Assembly: GCF_002864045.1 (NCBI RefSeq) | Contig: NZ_PJPV01000010.1 | Location: 1 to 37,457 of the forward strand | Direction of reading: 5' to 3' | DNA from: Endozoicomonas acroporae | Lineage (GTDB): Bacteria; Pseudomonadota; Gammaproteobacteria; Pseudomonadales; Endozoicomonadaceae | DNA: 37,457 bases | In this document: one piece after another, positions 1 to 8,749 of the stretch | Layout of the letters: every line of letters begins with the position of its first letter | How positions within the stretch are numbered: the first letter of the stretch is position 1 | Notes under the pieces: generated by a model | Told to the model about the DNA's origin: nothing | Seen by the model: the letters and a program-made list of their open reading frames with translations, nothing else | Database searches by the model: none | Made by a program: the position numbers and the translations under genes

Positions 1-37
1 AGCCAGAAATATACGATTCCATTTGGCCAACTACTTA
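1..37. repeat. One end of a MITE-like palindromic element (copy 1, cut by the window edge)
   Basis: The first 37 bases match the terminal arm of the elements at 12764-12929 and 31201-31365: CCAGAAATAT, then a GATTCCAT core, then GGCCA and the terminal CTACTTA. The rest of the element lies outside the window. The leader of the first accessory gene begins directly after it. Confidence 0.75.
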
Positions 38-200
38 TATGCAGCTGTTGACGTTTCTTTGCTGAATTTACAGCGAAACGTTAACAGGCTCTGACCTGTT
101 ACCGCAAGAGCTGTAAAGTTAAAGGCTGTTAAGAACTTAATTGTTTGTTTTTCTGTCAGTAATTTCTAATCAATCTTATCGAAATCTATGGAGGTGCCTT

Positions 201-812
201 ATGCCAGCTATAGGCAAAATTTCCGGGCAGTCTGATTCAACGGTCACAGGCCCCACCCGAAACAGTGCTGTTGGTCAATTTGAGGGAAGGACGACCACTG
301 AATCCGATGCCACAAGACAGACTGGAAATAACCGATCATTCGATCAAACACCCTTACTTAAAGATCGTTTAATCTATCCATTTTATGCCGCCAAAAATCG
401 CATACTGCACATGGCTGGTATAGGTGCACAGGCTGGAGTTTATACGCCGATGTTCGCTGCAAGTGCTATCTGTGTTGGAGCCGGTGAAATTATTGGCAAT
501 ACCGTTGGTAGATTAATTAAAAGTTTATTCTTTCCAAACTCTGATATACCACCGGGTGAAGTTGGTGCTTTACTGGGATTGTATACAGGGATTTTGCTAT
601 CCATTCCTGCCGCCGTTGTTCTTGGTGTGTTTACTACGACTGCTTTTGCTGTTATTGGTCTGGCTGGCAGCGTGCTGGCTTCACCGTTTGATATCTATCA
701 TGGCATGACACTGGCTGATAAAGCAGACCTGAACCCAAAGCAAGTGCGGGTAATGGATATATGGGATGATATCAAAATGCCTGAACTCAGCCAGTTTGTT
801 GACTGGGAATAG
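201..812 (+). CDS. Glycine-rich hydrophobic protein, paralog of the 2509-3171 product (203 aa)
   Basis: I do not recognise a named family. The first ~60 residues are polar and Ser/Thr-rich, with no signal peptide. A basic-aromatic stretch (KDRLIYPFYAAKNRI) follows, then two long hydrophobic, Gly/Ala-rich blocks at about residues 70-105 and 125-165, probably membrane-inserting. I chose the ATG at 201 because GGAGGTG lies just upstream and because the paralog at 2509 starts at the same place; the frame can extend to 141 without a ribosome site. The two proteins are very similar from end to end, and their leaders are alike too, so this is a gene duplication. The paralog carries an extra hydrophobic tail that is missing here. 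A membrane-active secreted or effector protein is possible but not shown. Confidence 0.75.
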   Translation: MPAIGKISGQSDSTVTGPTRNSAVGQFEGRTTTESDATRQTGNNRSFDQTPLLKDRLIYPFYAAKNRILHMAGIGAQAGVYTPMFAASAICVGAGEIIGNTVGRLIKSLFFPNSDIPPGEVGALLGLYTGILLSIPAAVVLGVFTTTAFAVIGLAGSVLASPFDIYHGMTLADKADLNPKQVRVMDIWDDIKMPELSQFVDWE

Positions 813-946
813 TGGGTGTCCTTTTTTTATGCTCGGTCTGTCTCATCGGTCTGACGGTCAATGTAACCCTGAAACAAGGTCTGAATCTCAACCTGCTGCG
901 CTACCTGATCATGGGTTTCAGCGTCTGGCAAATAGCTCATGAATAG
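812..946 (+). CDS. Possible 44-aa hydrophobic small protein, coupled to or split from the upstream gene
   Basis: A GTG overlaps the TAG stop of the preceding gene (TAGTG) and opens a 44-codon frame that is mostly hydrophobic (it begins VGVLFLCSVCLIGL and ends SVWQIAHE). The paralog at 2509-3171 continues past the equivalent point into a hydrophobic tail (SGLMLLGILGLIFIPA). This frame may therefore be the tail of the first gene, detached by a frameshift, rather than an independent gene. The remainder of the stretch up to 1036 shows nothing else I can support. Confidence 0.3.
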   Translation: MGVLFLCSVCLIGLTVNVTLKQGLNLNLLRYLIMGFSVWQIAHE

Positions 947-1036
947 GGAACTTTATTCAGGTTTTCTACTCCAAAAGCAGCAAAAAATAAATAACGGATT
1001 GTTTTTACCATCAACAACAAGCATCAGGGTGTTTCT

Positions 1037-2386
1037 ATGATACCTTCCAAAACGCCAGCTCTGCCCGATCCATCATACCAATATCAAGCTGGTAAGTCGG
1101 ATAAACCAGAGCCAGGCTCAGGTGGTCAAACGTATGTAAAACTGAGTAGTTCAGGAACTACGCTAAGAAATAGAAAAGATTGCAGCGCTGAAAAGGCCGT
1201 TAGTGAGTGGCATATTGATGTTCAACAGCCAACCGCTTCCACGTTATCCATCACCAACTGGCGGTCTTTGGACAATAGCGAATGCCAGCCGACAGCTGAG
1301 CAACCTGATGTTCAACAGCCAACCGTATTTACATACCCAACCAGAGAAGAGCTGGCTCAGCAAGAACGCGAGCAGAAAGCTGAGGAACTTGGCCGGTTGC
1401 GAACGTTTAGAGATGCCATTTCCAGATCCGAAGCCTTATCCATCCTCAATAAACATGATTACAACTATATGCGTATAGCTGCCAGACACGGATTTAGCGA
1501 TATCATTCACTATCTGGTCGAAAATCAGATGCAGGAGGTTTATAAAGTATCTGAATATGCACCCATTTGGGAAGCGACTAACTCCGGACACCTGAAGATT
1601 GTCGATTATCTGACCGACCATGGATTGGACAAGGATAACACGTATCATGTATGTCGTGATTTATATGGCCTGGATAATCTCATTACAGCGGTAGCTTCAT
1701 CGGATCAGATGGACACAGATAGCGAAATCGAAATGGTCGAACTCCTTTTAGCAAAAGGAGAGCCGGTGGATGGCTATGGTCTTATCACTCCTGCCTTTGT
1801 GGCAAACAGTAAGAACAAATCAGAGTTAGTTGCTTTTTTAAAGAAGCATGGTGCTAACCCGGAGGGGCTGAAAAAGCTCAACTGCGATAAGGTACAAAAA
1901 ATTACTGATATTGAATTTGCGGAGGAAGTGCGAAATTTTAATCTTGAGAACCTGAAGGTGAGAGACGTTTTTGTTTTTCTCTCAGAATTCGGTGAAACAG
2001 AACAGATAAATAGTCAAGACTCAAAAACCGACGAAAGAGAAGATCGTAAAGAAATGCCAGAGCCCATTCCCAGATTTTTTCATTGCAAGTCAATCAGAGA
2101 AGGCAAAAGTGCTGCAATCAACCCAAGGACCGACGAAAAAGCTTCTTATAATAGTGATGTTGTTGAAGCGACCGCAAGAGATTCTCAGCTTCGTCCTGAT
2201 GTTCATTCTGTACAAGCTTCACCACTCGCCCCCGTGCTTCAAAGAGACGATACAGCACCATCCTCCTATCAAGAGGCAATGCGAAGTACAAATGTTCATT
2301 CTGTACAAGCTCCACCACTCGCTCCCGAGCATCTAAGAGACGATGCACCACCACCCTCCTATGCAGATGTAATGAGAAGTAATTGA
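1037..2386 (+). CDS. Ankyrin-repeat protein with C-terminal PPxY-type motifs (449 aa), effector-like
   Basis: No signal peptide. Residues 1-110 are polar and contain a duplicated DVQQPT segment. A short charged helix (REELAQQEREQKAEELG) leads into about four ankyrin-type repeats at residues ~140-285, with typical phrases such as ARHGFSDIIHYLVEN, SGHLKIVDYLTDHG and EMVELLLAKG. The C-terminus is a 31-aa direct repeat (DNA 2201-2293 and 2294-2386). The second copy ends in PPPSYADVM, giving a true PPxY at P439-Y442; the first reads APSSYQEAM and lacks the second proline. In eukaryotes, PPxY followed by acidic or hydrophobic residues binds WW domains, for example in NEDD4-family ubiquitin ligases. 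Ankyrin repeats are protein-binding. The gene sits between two paralogous hydrophobic-protein genes on the same strand. A host-directed effector is inferred. Confidence 0.8.
   Translation: MIPSKTPALPDPSYQYQAGKSDKPEPGSGGQTYVKLSSSGTTLRNRKDCSAEKAVSEWHIDVQQPTASTLSITNWRSLDNSECQPTAEQPDVQQPTVFTYPTREELAQQEREQKAEELGRLRTFRDAISRSEALSILNKHDYNYMRIAARHGFSDIIHYLVENQMQEVYKVSEYAPIWEATNSGHLKIVDYLTDHGLDKDNTYHVCRDLYGLDNLITAVASSDQMDTDSEIEMVELLLAKGEPVDGYGLITPAFVANSKNKSELVAFLKKHGANPEGLKKLNCDKVQKITDIEFAEEVRNFNLENLKVRDVFVFLSEFGETEQINSQDSKTDEREDRKEMPEPIPRFFHCKSIREGKSAAINPRTDEKASYNSDVVEATARDSQLRPDVHSVQASPLAPVLQRDDTAPSSYQEAMRSTNVHSVQAPPLAPEHLRDDAPPPSYADVMRSN
2201..2386 (+). repeat. 93-bp tandem duplication coding for the PPxY tail
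   Basis: Two copies with a period of exactly 93 bp, each beginning GTTCATTCTGTACAAGCT. The reading frame is kept, so each copy encodes 31 residues ending in the Pro-Ser-Tyr motif. Copy 2 includes the stop codon. Confidence 0.85.
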
Positions 2387-2508
2387 TTGTTTGCTTTTCT
2401 GTCAGTATTTATAACCCTGCTGTTATGGGATCAGGGGATAAACCCGCTGTAGGATTAGATGCAGTACTTATTTCTGATCAATCTTATTGAAATCCATGGA
2501 GGGATCTC

Positions 2509-3171
2509 ATGCAGGCTATAGGTAACACTACCGGGCACTTTAATTCAACGGTCACAGGACCCATCCCCAACCATACAGACGGGCAATTTGCTGGAAGGAC
2601 GACCACTGAATCCGGTGCCACGAGACAGACTGAAAATAACCGATCATTCGATGAAAAGCCCTCACTTAAAGATCGCTTAATCTATCCATTTTATGCCGCC
2701 AAAAATCGGATTCTGAAACTGGGGGGTATAGGTGTACAAGCTGGGCTTTTTGCGCCGATAATCAGTGTCGGTGGTATTTGTGGTATAGCCGGTGACATTA
2801 TTGGCAGTACCATTGGTCGATTAATTCAATGTTTATTTTTTCCGGACTCTGATGAATCTCCGGGTAAAACGGGTACTCTTATCGGATTTTATGTGGGCTC
2901 TTTGCTCGCCGTTCCTGTCAGTGTCGCACTTGGTGCGGTTGCTGCGGCTGCTTTTGCTGTTATTGGGCTGGTTGGCAGCGTGGTCTCTTTACCTGTCGAC
3001 ATCTATCGTGCCGCCACACAGGATAATAAAGCGGACCTGCACCCGGAACCGGTGCGGATAAAGGATATATTGAATGAGATCAAACACACTGAATTCAGTG
3101 ACTATCTTGATTTTGAACATTCTGGTTTAATGCTTTTGGGAATATTGGGACTAATATTTATACCAGCTTAA
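2509..3171 (+). CDS. Glycine-rich hydrophobic protein, paralog of the 201-812 product (220 aa)
   Basis: Starts at ATG 2509 behind GGAGGGA. It has the same layout as the 201-812 product: a polar N-terminus with ATRQTENNRSFDEKP, the basic-aromatic KDRLIYPFYAAKNRI stretch, then Gly/Ala-rich hydrophobic blocks (residues ~70-105 and ~125-165) with small-xxx-small spacing, as in helix-packing glycine zippers. It carries an extra C-terminal hydrophobic segment of about 15 residues. Its leader (2387-2508) shares TTTTCTGTCAGT and ATCAATCTTAT blocks with the leader of the first copy, so promoter and gene were duplicated together. Family and function are unknown to me. Confidence 0.75.
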   Translation: MQAIGNTTGHFNSTVTGPIPNHTDGQFAGRTTTESGATRQTENNRSFDEKPSLKDRLIYPFYAAKNRILKLGGIGVQAGLFAPIISVGGICGIAGDIIGSTIGRLIQCLFFPDSDESPGKTGTLIGFYVGSLLAVPVSVALGAVAAAAFAVIGLVGSVVSLPVDIYRAATQDNKADLHPEPVRIKDILNEIKHTEFSDYLDFEHSGLMLLGILGLIFIPA

Positions 3172-3320
3172 AACCCGGGAGAGTCAGGATTCTGAATTTT
3201 GCTTCCGGTTGTCGTATCGTTTATTGAATAGAGTTTGTGGTATTCACCGCTGTGCAGTGTGATGAAACAGGATACAATCAGACTATTTAAACCAGCTACT
3301 CCACCAGAGCGATAGGCATT

Positions 3321-5504
3321 GTGCTTGACGAACCCCAGAAGAGAGCCATCCAGAAAGCGTACAGTGCTTTTCTGGAGAGTAAAAAGCTAAAGGCCCGGCC
3401 GGGGCAGAAGCAGATGATTGCCGAGATTGCCCGAGCGCTTGGGGATATTAACACCGACAGTGAAGGCCGCAGAATCTGTGACCCCTCCGTTACCGTGATT
3501 GAAGCTGGTACGGGCACCGGAAAAACCGTGGGGTATGTGTTGCCTGCGGTGGTAATGGCTCAGGCTGCGAAAAAACGCCTGGTCATTGCCACGGCCACCG
3601 TGACCCTTCAGGAGCAGGTCATCAATAAAGATCTGCCGGACATTATTTTAAAAACCGGACTCAAGTTCTCTTACACCCTGGCCAAGGGGCGTGGGCGTTA
3701 TGCCTGTCTGAGTAAGCTGGACCGGCTGCTTCAAGAAGAGGAAGCGACCGCCTCGTTAATGGATATGTTCGCCTACGATGGTTACACCCTGGAAAACGAT
3801 CAGTCCTCCCTGGCGCTATACCAGAGCATGCTGGAGGCATTTGCCGCTGCCAAATGGGAGGGTGACCGGGACAGCTGGCCTGATGCCCTGGAAGATCAGC
3901 AGTGGCGAACCATCACCACTGACCATGCCCAATGCAGCGGACGTCGTTGTGGTTATTTCCGGCAGTGCCCATTTTATAAAGCCCGGGGTGATCTTGAGCA
4001 TGCCGATGTTGTGGTTGCCAACCACGACCTTGTGCTGGCGGATCTGGCGTTGGGAGGCGGTGCGATTCTTCCTGAGCCAAAGGATGCCATCTATGTGTTT
4101 GATGAAGGCCACCACCTGCCAGACAAAGCCATTGATCATTTTACCTGTCAGTCCAGAGTCAAGGGCACGGCCAGCTGGCTGGAGAAGGCCGGGCGACATC
4201 TGCAGAAGATTCTGACCCAGCAGACCCTGCCGGGAGAGCTGGGTGAATTGCTGGAGCGGATTCAGCCCGAGTTTGATGCCCTGGTCAATGCCCTGGGTCA
4301 TACCCGGGAGATGCTGCACAGCATTGCCCAATTTGAACCAAAGACACAATTTACCACCCAGGGGGAGAGTCAGGTCGCTTATTACCGCTTTCCCCAGGGC
4401 ATTGTGCCTGAACCATTACGACAACAGGCGGAACGGTTGAAAGCCGGTTTCAGCAAGTGCAGCGGTATGCTGGAAAAGATCGCCAAAGCCCTGGACGATG
4501 CAATGGACGGCGATGTTCCCGGTATTGATCGCTGGCAGGCGGAACAGCTCTATCCTGAAATCGGTGGTATGCAGTCGCGAATGGAGAGCCATTTTCAACT
4601 CTGGCTGACCTACACCATCAAAGATCCCGAGGGAGAGCCTCCCAGCGCACGCTGGTTGAAATGGACCGAAGGTGCTTTTGGCGAAGAGCTGGAGGTATTC
4701 AGCAGCCCGATCATGTCTTCCATGACCTTATGGCAGACGCTGTGGAATCCCGCTCATGCAGCCATTGTCACCTCGGCAACCCTGGCCGCCCTGGGCTGCT
4801 TCGACCGGTTCCGGATGCGCTCCGGAGTGCCTGCACAGTCTCGCTGTGTGGTAGTGCCCAGTCCATTTCTGCATGGTGAGGCGGCTTCTCTGGTAATACC
4901 GGCCATGGCCTCAGACCCACGGAATGCGGAAGATCATACTGCCGAGATTATTGAGCTGCTACCAGAGTTATTGTCCGGTGATGATCGCCCAAAAGGGATG
5001 CTGGTACTGTTCTCTTCCCGCCGACAGATGAAGGATGTGCACTTTGGTCTGGATGCCTGTTGGCAGGAGAAGATTCTGCTGCAGGATGACTATTCACGAC
5101 AGGAGTTGTTGAAGAAGCACCGCCAGCAGATTGATGACGGCAAGGTCAGCATCCTGTTTGGTCTTGCCAGCCTGGCAGAAGGGATAGATTTACCCGGTCA
5201 TTATTGCGAACACGTGATTATTGCCAAGATTCCTTTTGCAGTACCGGACGACCCTGTGGAAGCCGCACTCTCTGAGTGGCTGGAAGCCCAGGGGCGGAAT
5301 CCGTTTATGGAAATTACCGTGCCGGATGCGGCGATCCGCCTGATACAGGCTTGTGGTCGTCTATTGCGAACGGAGCAGGATCGTGGTCGCATCACGATTA
5401 TGGATCGACGGCTGGTTACCGCCAGGTATGGCCAGATGATCATGAACTCTTTGCCGCCGTTTAACCGGATTATTGAGCCAGCTGCGGCGGTTATGATGAG
5501 ATAA
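3321..5504 (+). CDS. dinG: ATP-dependent DNA helicase DinG (727 aa)
   Basis: DinG is an XPD-like superfamily 2 5'-3' DNA helicase with an iron-sulphur cluster, which clears R-loops and aids replication and repair. Visible motifs are Walker A GTGTGKT (63-69), the DEAH-box variant DEGHH (261-265), and four cysteines in the cluster position (C129, C205, C210, C216). The C-terminal helicase half has LVLFSSRRQM, a GLASLAEGIDLPG segment and the motif VI-type QACGRLLR. Length is normal for the family. The start codon is GTG with only a weak upstream GATAGG; no in-frame ATG fits the family N-terminus better. E. coli dinG is SOS-regulated, but I see no good LexA box in 3172-3320. The gene stands alone between accessory genes. 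Confidence 0.95.
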   Translation: MLDEPQKRAIQKAYSAFLESKKLKARPGQKQMIAEIARALGDINTDSEGRRICDPSVTVIEAGTGTGKTVGYVLPAVVMAQAAKKRLVIATATVTLQEQVINKDLPDIILKTGLKFSYTLAKGRGRYACLSKLDRLLQEEEATASLMDMFAYDGYTLENDQSSLALYQSMLEAFAAAKWEGDRDSWPDALEDQQWRTITTDHAQCSGRRCGYFRQCPFYKARGDLEHADVVVANHDLVLADLALGGGAILPEPKDAIYVFDEGHHLPDKAIDHFTCQSRVKGTASWLEKAGRHLQKILTQQTLPGELGELLERIQPEFDALVNALGHTREMLHSIAQFEPKTQFTTQGESQVAYYRFPQGIVPEPLRQQAERLKAGFSKCSGMLEKIAKALDDAMDGDVPGIDRWQAEQLYPEIGGMQSRMESHFQLWLTYTIKDPEGEPPSARWLKWTEGAFGEELEVFSSPIMSSMTLWQTLWNPAHAAIVTSATLAALGCFDRFRMRSGVPAQSRCVVVPSPFLHGEAASLVIPAMASDPRNAEDHTAEIIELLPELLSGDDRPKGMLVLFSSRRQMKDVHFGLDACWQEKILLQDDYSRQELLKKHRQQIDDGKVSILFGLASLAEGIDLPGHYCEHVIIAKIPFAVPDDPVEAALSEWLEAQGRNPFMEITVPDAAIRLIQACGRLLRTEQDRGRITIMDRRLVTARYGQMIMNSLPPFNRIIEPAAAVMMR

Positions 5505-5575
5505 GATATAGGGCGATTTTGAAGGAGGCCACTGCTACCTGTCGGCAGCAGCGGCCGGATGAACCCCGGGATAAA

Positions 5576-7354
5576 TTATCCGAGAATATTCTGGTTTATA
5601 CCGACCATTCCCAGCATTGGCAGTAGTAAACTGTAAGGACTTTGATCGGCAACTTTGTTAGCAGAGCTGTACCAGTACCCGGGTTGCCAATCTACATATT
5701 TGACTTCCTCGCTTTTAGGTTCATCCATTGAATAAGTTAATACGGTGTCATTTTCACTATCAAGGAAGAATTGGCTTACCCGATGTGGCAAACCTTTGAT
5801 TTTTAACACTTCACCCTCATTCATTATCACCAGTTGTGAACTGACATCGGTTAAGAGGCTTTCTTCGTTTAGCAGGGTGTTTACCATGGTCATGTTATTG
5901 TTGCTCTCAATGTCGGTAGAGTTAAGCGGTTTTACCGGCATGGGTGTCGCCTCTGATACGTCAGTGCAGTTGGTGTTTGTCGACAATGCCTGACTGCCAT
6001 TGGTGGGATGCGCTGGGGTAGTTATATCAGGCAAAGAAGTGGTTGTTTTTGTGGCAGATGTCGGGACACCTGTTTCGGTTTTCGGTTTTTGGTTATTAAG
6101 CAAGGCAAAGCTGACAGCACTCCCTTTGGGTACCGATGCAATCTTGATGAAATGTTTATCTGAATCATCAATAACAGCAGTGCTGTTTTGGGGAATAAAA
6201 GTACCATTTGGAGAAACATGATTCACACTTCCGGTGGGTGACTCATTAGTACTGGGTGCATAGTAACCTATATCTGTCTTCGAGTTATCTGAAGTAGATG
6301 GCCTGAAACATAACTCAAACGGCATGGCTGTTTTGTCGTGATATAAAAAATACGCCGTGACGGGAAGCCATGGAGAGTAAATATTAAAAACACCGAGTTT
6401 AAAAGCATTGGTCCCATGGGTATATGTTACTGCCCTGGGTATTGTAGAGATAATTTGCTTGTCATTTTTTACCCTTAACCAATGATTACTTTTTTCGATT
6501 TTGTATGCATTTCCTTGCGGGGTAATGATTTTATCCTTTAGTTTGCCAGTTTTTGAAAACAGTAAAGTGTCATGTAAGTTGACTGGTTCATGCTTTGATA
6601 TACCCTTTGGTTTGAACCATTTACGACCAGTAAAGTAGTTTTTTTCCATCTTGGCATATTCTCTGCCGATGTGCTTTTTACCACCAATCCTGCCGAACCA
6701 TTGTCTGCCAGTTGATTTGCCCCCTTTTGGGCCAGGTAATGGATGGTGGGAACCACCTCCACCGACTCCTCCTGATGACCTTCTGGAGCCTCTTCTTGAG
6801 CCTCTTGAGCCTCTGGAACCACCACCTCTGCTGGAACCCCCACCTCTGCTGGAGCTCCCTCCTCTGGGAGAACGCTTATATCTTAAAGGTGCTCCGATCT
6901 CATCCTTCGTCGCTTCTCTTTCAATCACCACCTGGGGGGGCTTTTCTTCAGTCTGGCCACTGTCGTGTTCATTCTGGCTGTTCAATGCAGCCATCCAGGC
7001 TGGCTGGCCCAGGGACTTGACATCAGGAGGCGTTAAGGGAACAGGGAGGAATGAGTCTGTTGAATTTGTCAATGTTGATAAGGACGTTGGCTTGGCATTG
7101 ACCGATGCATAAGTAGTAACGTCAGCGACGCATTTGCCAGCCAGGGTTAGCAAAGTGATGAGCCTGGCGGGGGCGGATGATGCATAATATGCCGGGTTAG
7201 GAAGATGCTTAAGGGTCTGTGCAGCGCAAGCTAATGAGAATCTTGCCTTACCGGTCAGCCATTCGTACGTTGAAGCTTCAGCTCCACTACTGTCAGGGAC
7301 TTTGGTGTCAGGTATGCTGGGTGGTGTTAATTGATTTGGTTCACTGATTATCAT
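5576..7354 (-). CDS. 592-aa Arg/Gly/Ser-rich protein of unknown function with a furin-like RYKR site
   Basis: No recognised domain. Residues 1-150 are mixed, with a mildly hydrophobic stretch near 55-80 and no N-terminal signal. RYKR at 158-161 is followed directly by an RGG/RGS-rich low-complexity segment (~162-205), then a basic-aromatic stretch (GRQWFGRIGGKKHIG) and a possible beta-rich region (~250-380). A Ser/Thr/Pro-rich region with N-x-S/T sequons (~400-500) leads into a short C-terminal region ending in several hydrophobic residues. The ATG at 7354 has AGGAG about 11 bases upstream. The combination of RxKR site, RG-rich basic segment and Ser/Thr-rich stretch recurs in the giant protein at 13666-25818, which suggests the same kind of role. 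Expression is certain only as an open frame. Confidence 0.7.
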   Translation of the reverse strand: MIISEPNQLTPPSIPDTKVPDSSGAEASTYEWLTGKARFSLACAAQTLKHLPNPAYYASSAPARLITLLTLAGKCVADVTTYASVNAKPTSLSTLTNSTDSFLPVPLTPPDVKSLGQPAWMAALNSQNEHDSGQTEEKPPQVVIEREATKDEIGAPLRYKRSPRGGSSSRGGGSSRGGGSRGSRGSRRGSRRSSGGVGGGGSHHPLPGPKGGKSTGRQWFGRIGGKKHIGREYAKMEKNYFTGRKWFKPKGISKHEPVNLHDTLLFSKTGKLKDKIITPQGNAYKIEKSNHWLRVKNDKQIISTIPRAVTYTHGTNAFKLGVFNIYSPWLPVTAYFLYHDKTAMPFELCFRPSTSDNSKTDIGYYAPSTNESPTGSVNHVSPNGTFIPQNSTAVIDDSDKHFIKIASVPKGSAVSFALLNNQKPKTETGVPTSATKTTTSLPDITTPAHPTNGSQALSTNTNCTDVSEATPMPVKPLNSTDIESNNNMTMVNTLLNEESLLTDVSSQLVIMNEGEVLKIKGLPHRVSQFFLDSENDTVLTYSMDEPKSEEVKYVDWQPGYWYSSANKVADQSPYSLLLPMLGMVGINQNILG

Positions 7355-7827
7355 GGTAGTAACAGCTCCTGTCTATATTCTGCGACTCAATGGAGGCAGG
7401 ATGAAAGGTAGAAAAGCGCGGCGTGTGTAGAACTTGTTAATTTTTGGGCACCGTGTTTATCAGACAATAGAGACAGGATTTTGTTCCCGTTTTCTAACCG
7501 ATCAGGTTCAATCTTTACCAAACTCGTCGTAAAGCATCGCCCAATCGGGCGGTGATATAAGACAGGAGCGCGTGGAGCGCTCCGCTTGAGTGTTTGTTCA
7601 TTCCTTGCTACTTTTACTCTGTCTTTTGTAGACCTACCGTCGGGCAGACGGGATGTTAAGTCTGCGGAGTTCGTGTGAGACTTGGGGAGCATGGGTTGAT
7701 TCGCCATCGTAAAAGCTCCCACTGTGGAACTTTTATGCGATAACCAAGCCTGTTCCCTGAGCTACGGACTGTGAAACAGAAACGTTCTTGAGCGATCAAG
7801 AACCCTCGCCCGATAGGGCGGGGAGTG
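7355..7827. mobile_element. Possible IS200/IS605-type right-end remnant (no intact tnpB)
   Basis: This non-coding stretch holds three hairpins: CATCGCCC-AATC-GGGCGGTG near 7537-7556, GGAGCGC/GCGCTCC at 7565-7583, and CGCCC-GATA-GGGCG near 7808-7821. The last is followed by GGGAGTGTCA. A compact GC hairpin followed by GTGTCA resembles the right end of IS605-family elements carrying tnpB. Only broken, low-quality frames cover it, so any transposon gene has decayed. The hairpins could equally be terminators or part of an old guide-RNA-like end. It separates the 592-aa gene from the paralogous pair to its right. Confidence 0.35.
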
Positions 7828-8373
7828 TCAGCGCTCATAGTAAGCCACAACCCTGTCAGCAAGTGTTGACCGTTCACAGCCGGTTCCATTGGACGCCTCC
7901 AGAACAAAATTGTAAGCCTTTGCTACCATGTAGGGACTAAGGTAGGCAGCAACGCTGAATCCTGTGAAATACCCGACAGCGCCACCAACCGCTGTACCAA
8001 TATACTGACCTTCTGTTATCCGACCTCCTGTTAACTGACCTTCTGGTCCTTCCATCATCCCCCCTAACATCGCACCTCCGGCACCCAGAGTGAAACACCC
8101 GACGTGGGCGGCAGCTTGCATGATAATCACTGATGCACTGCCCATTGCGATCGCTGACAATGTGGCCAGGACACGTTCGGTTTTTCGGGTTTTCAGTAAC
8201 GGCCCATCGTATCTGTTGTTTTGTTCCGATATCTGGGATCTTTTATTTGGGTACATATCAATAGAAACTTCTTTGCCAGAATGCCTGGCTTCAGTTTCTT
8301 CAGGTAAACTGACTACAGTTGACGGATTGTATCGGTTGGTGAAATAAAATCCGGTGGTTTCGTTAGCATTCAT
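7828..8373 (-). CDS. Glycine-rich hydrophobic protein, paralog of the 8750-9313 product (181 aa)
   Basis: A polar N-terminal ~65 residues precedes a conserved basic patch (LKTRKTERVLATLSAIAMG). Gly/Ala-rich hydrophobic segments then run from ~75 to ~150, with many small-residue spacings that suggest membrane insertion. It ends in a conserved ERSTLADRVVAYYE motif. I chose ATG 8373 to match the paralog; a TTG at 8385 is also possible and neither has a strong ribosome site. The layout (polar N-terminus, basic patch, glycine-rich membrane region) resembles the pair at 201 and 2509, although the sequences differ. Function unknown. Confidence 0.7.
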   Translation of the reverse strand: MNANETTGFYFTNRYNPSTVVSLPEETEARHSGKEVSIDMYPNKRSQISEQNNRYDGPLLKTRKTERVLATLSAIAMGSASVIIMQAAAHVGCFTLGAGGAMLGGMMEGPEGQLTGGRITEGQYIGTAVGGAVGYFTGFSVAAYLSPYMVAKAYNFVLEASNGTGCERSTLADRVVAYYER

Positions 8374-8749
8374 ATAACAGCTCAATTTAAATCGATTGAT
8401 GAACTAAGGATTAGTCTCAGAATAAATCATTTTACCCAGTCTTGGAAAAGGTCGCCATCCACTGCGTGCAAATCAAAAACGGTTTCAGCTTTTCGGGTAG
8501 CACCTGCAGAAATTTGGATGTTATTTTAGAACATTTTCTAAAAGCAATAAGCTATTGAGATAAATTACTTTTCAATAACATGATGGTTAGAATTGATAAC
8601 GTCCAACGAATATAATAAGGGATCAGGTTGAACGCAACAGATTTAATTAATAAAGAGTGCCAATAAAAAGAAAATTGAAAAAACGGAGCATAAAAAAACG
8701 CTGCGGCGGTTACAGCGATTTTTTATTAACAATTTAGATTGCGTTGGGT
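8374..8749. other. AT-rich spacer, duplicated version of 9314-9596
   Basis: No gene seen. The part from ~8575 to 8725 resembles ~9425-9580 in order and content: CAATAACATGA, TAGAAT or CAGAATT, a GGATCAGG or GGAATCGGG block, CAATAAAAAGAAAA or CAACAAAAAGAAAA, then GCATAAAAAAA and a hairpin. The spacer was therefore copied with the gene. Confidence 0.6.
8692..8724 (-). terminator. Rho-independent terminator after the 8750-9313 gene
   Basis: A run of A, then CGCTG (8699-8703), a short loop, CAGCG (8713-8717), then a T run. It can work on both strands. On the minus strand it lies just past the stop codon of the 187-aa gene. Confidence 0.7.

Noticed and set aside
141..200. Twenty-codon N-terminal extension of the first gene
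   Set aside because: No ribosome site at 141, whereas GGAGGTG precedes ATG 201 and the paralog starts at the equivalent place.
3240..3290. LexA box for dinG (CTGT ... ACAG near 3252-3272)
   Set aside because: The half-sites are 13 bases apart instead of 8, and the middle is not AT-rich.
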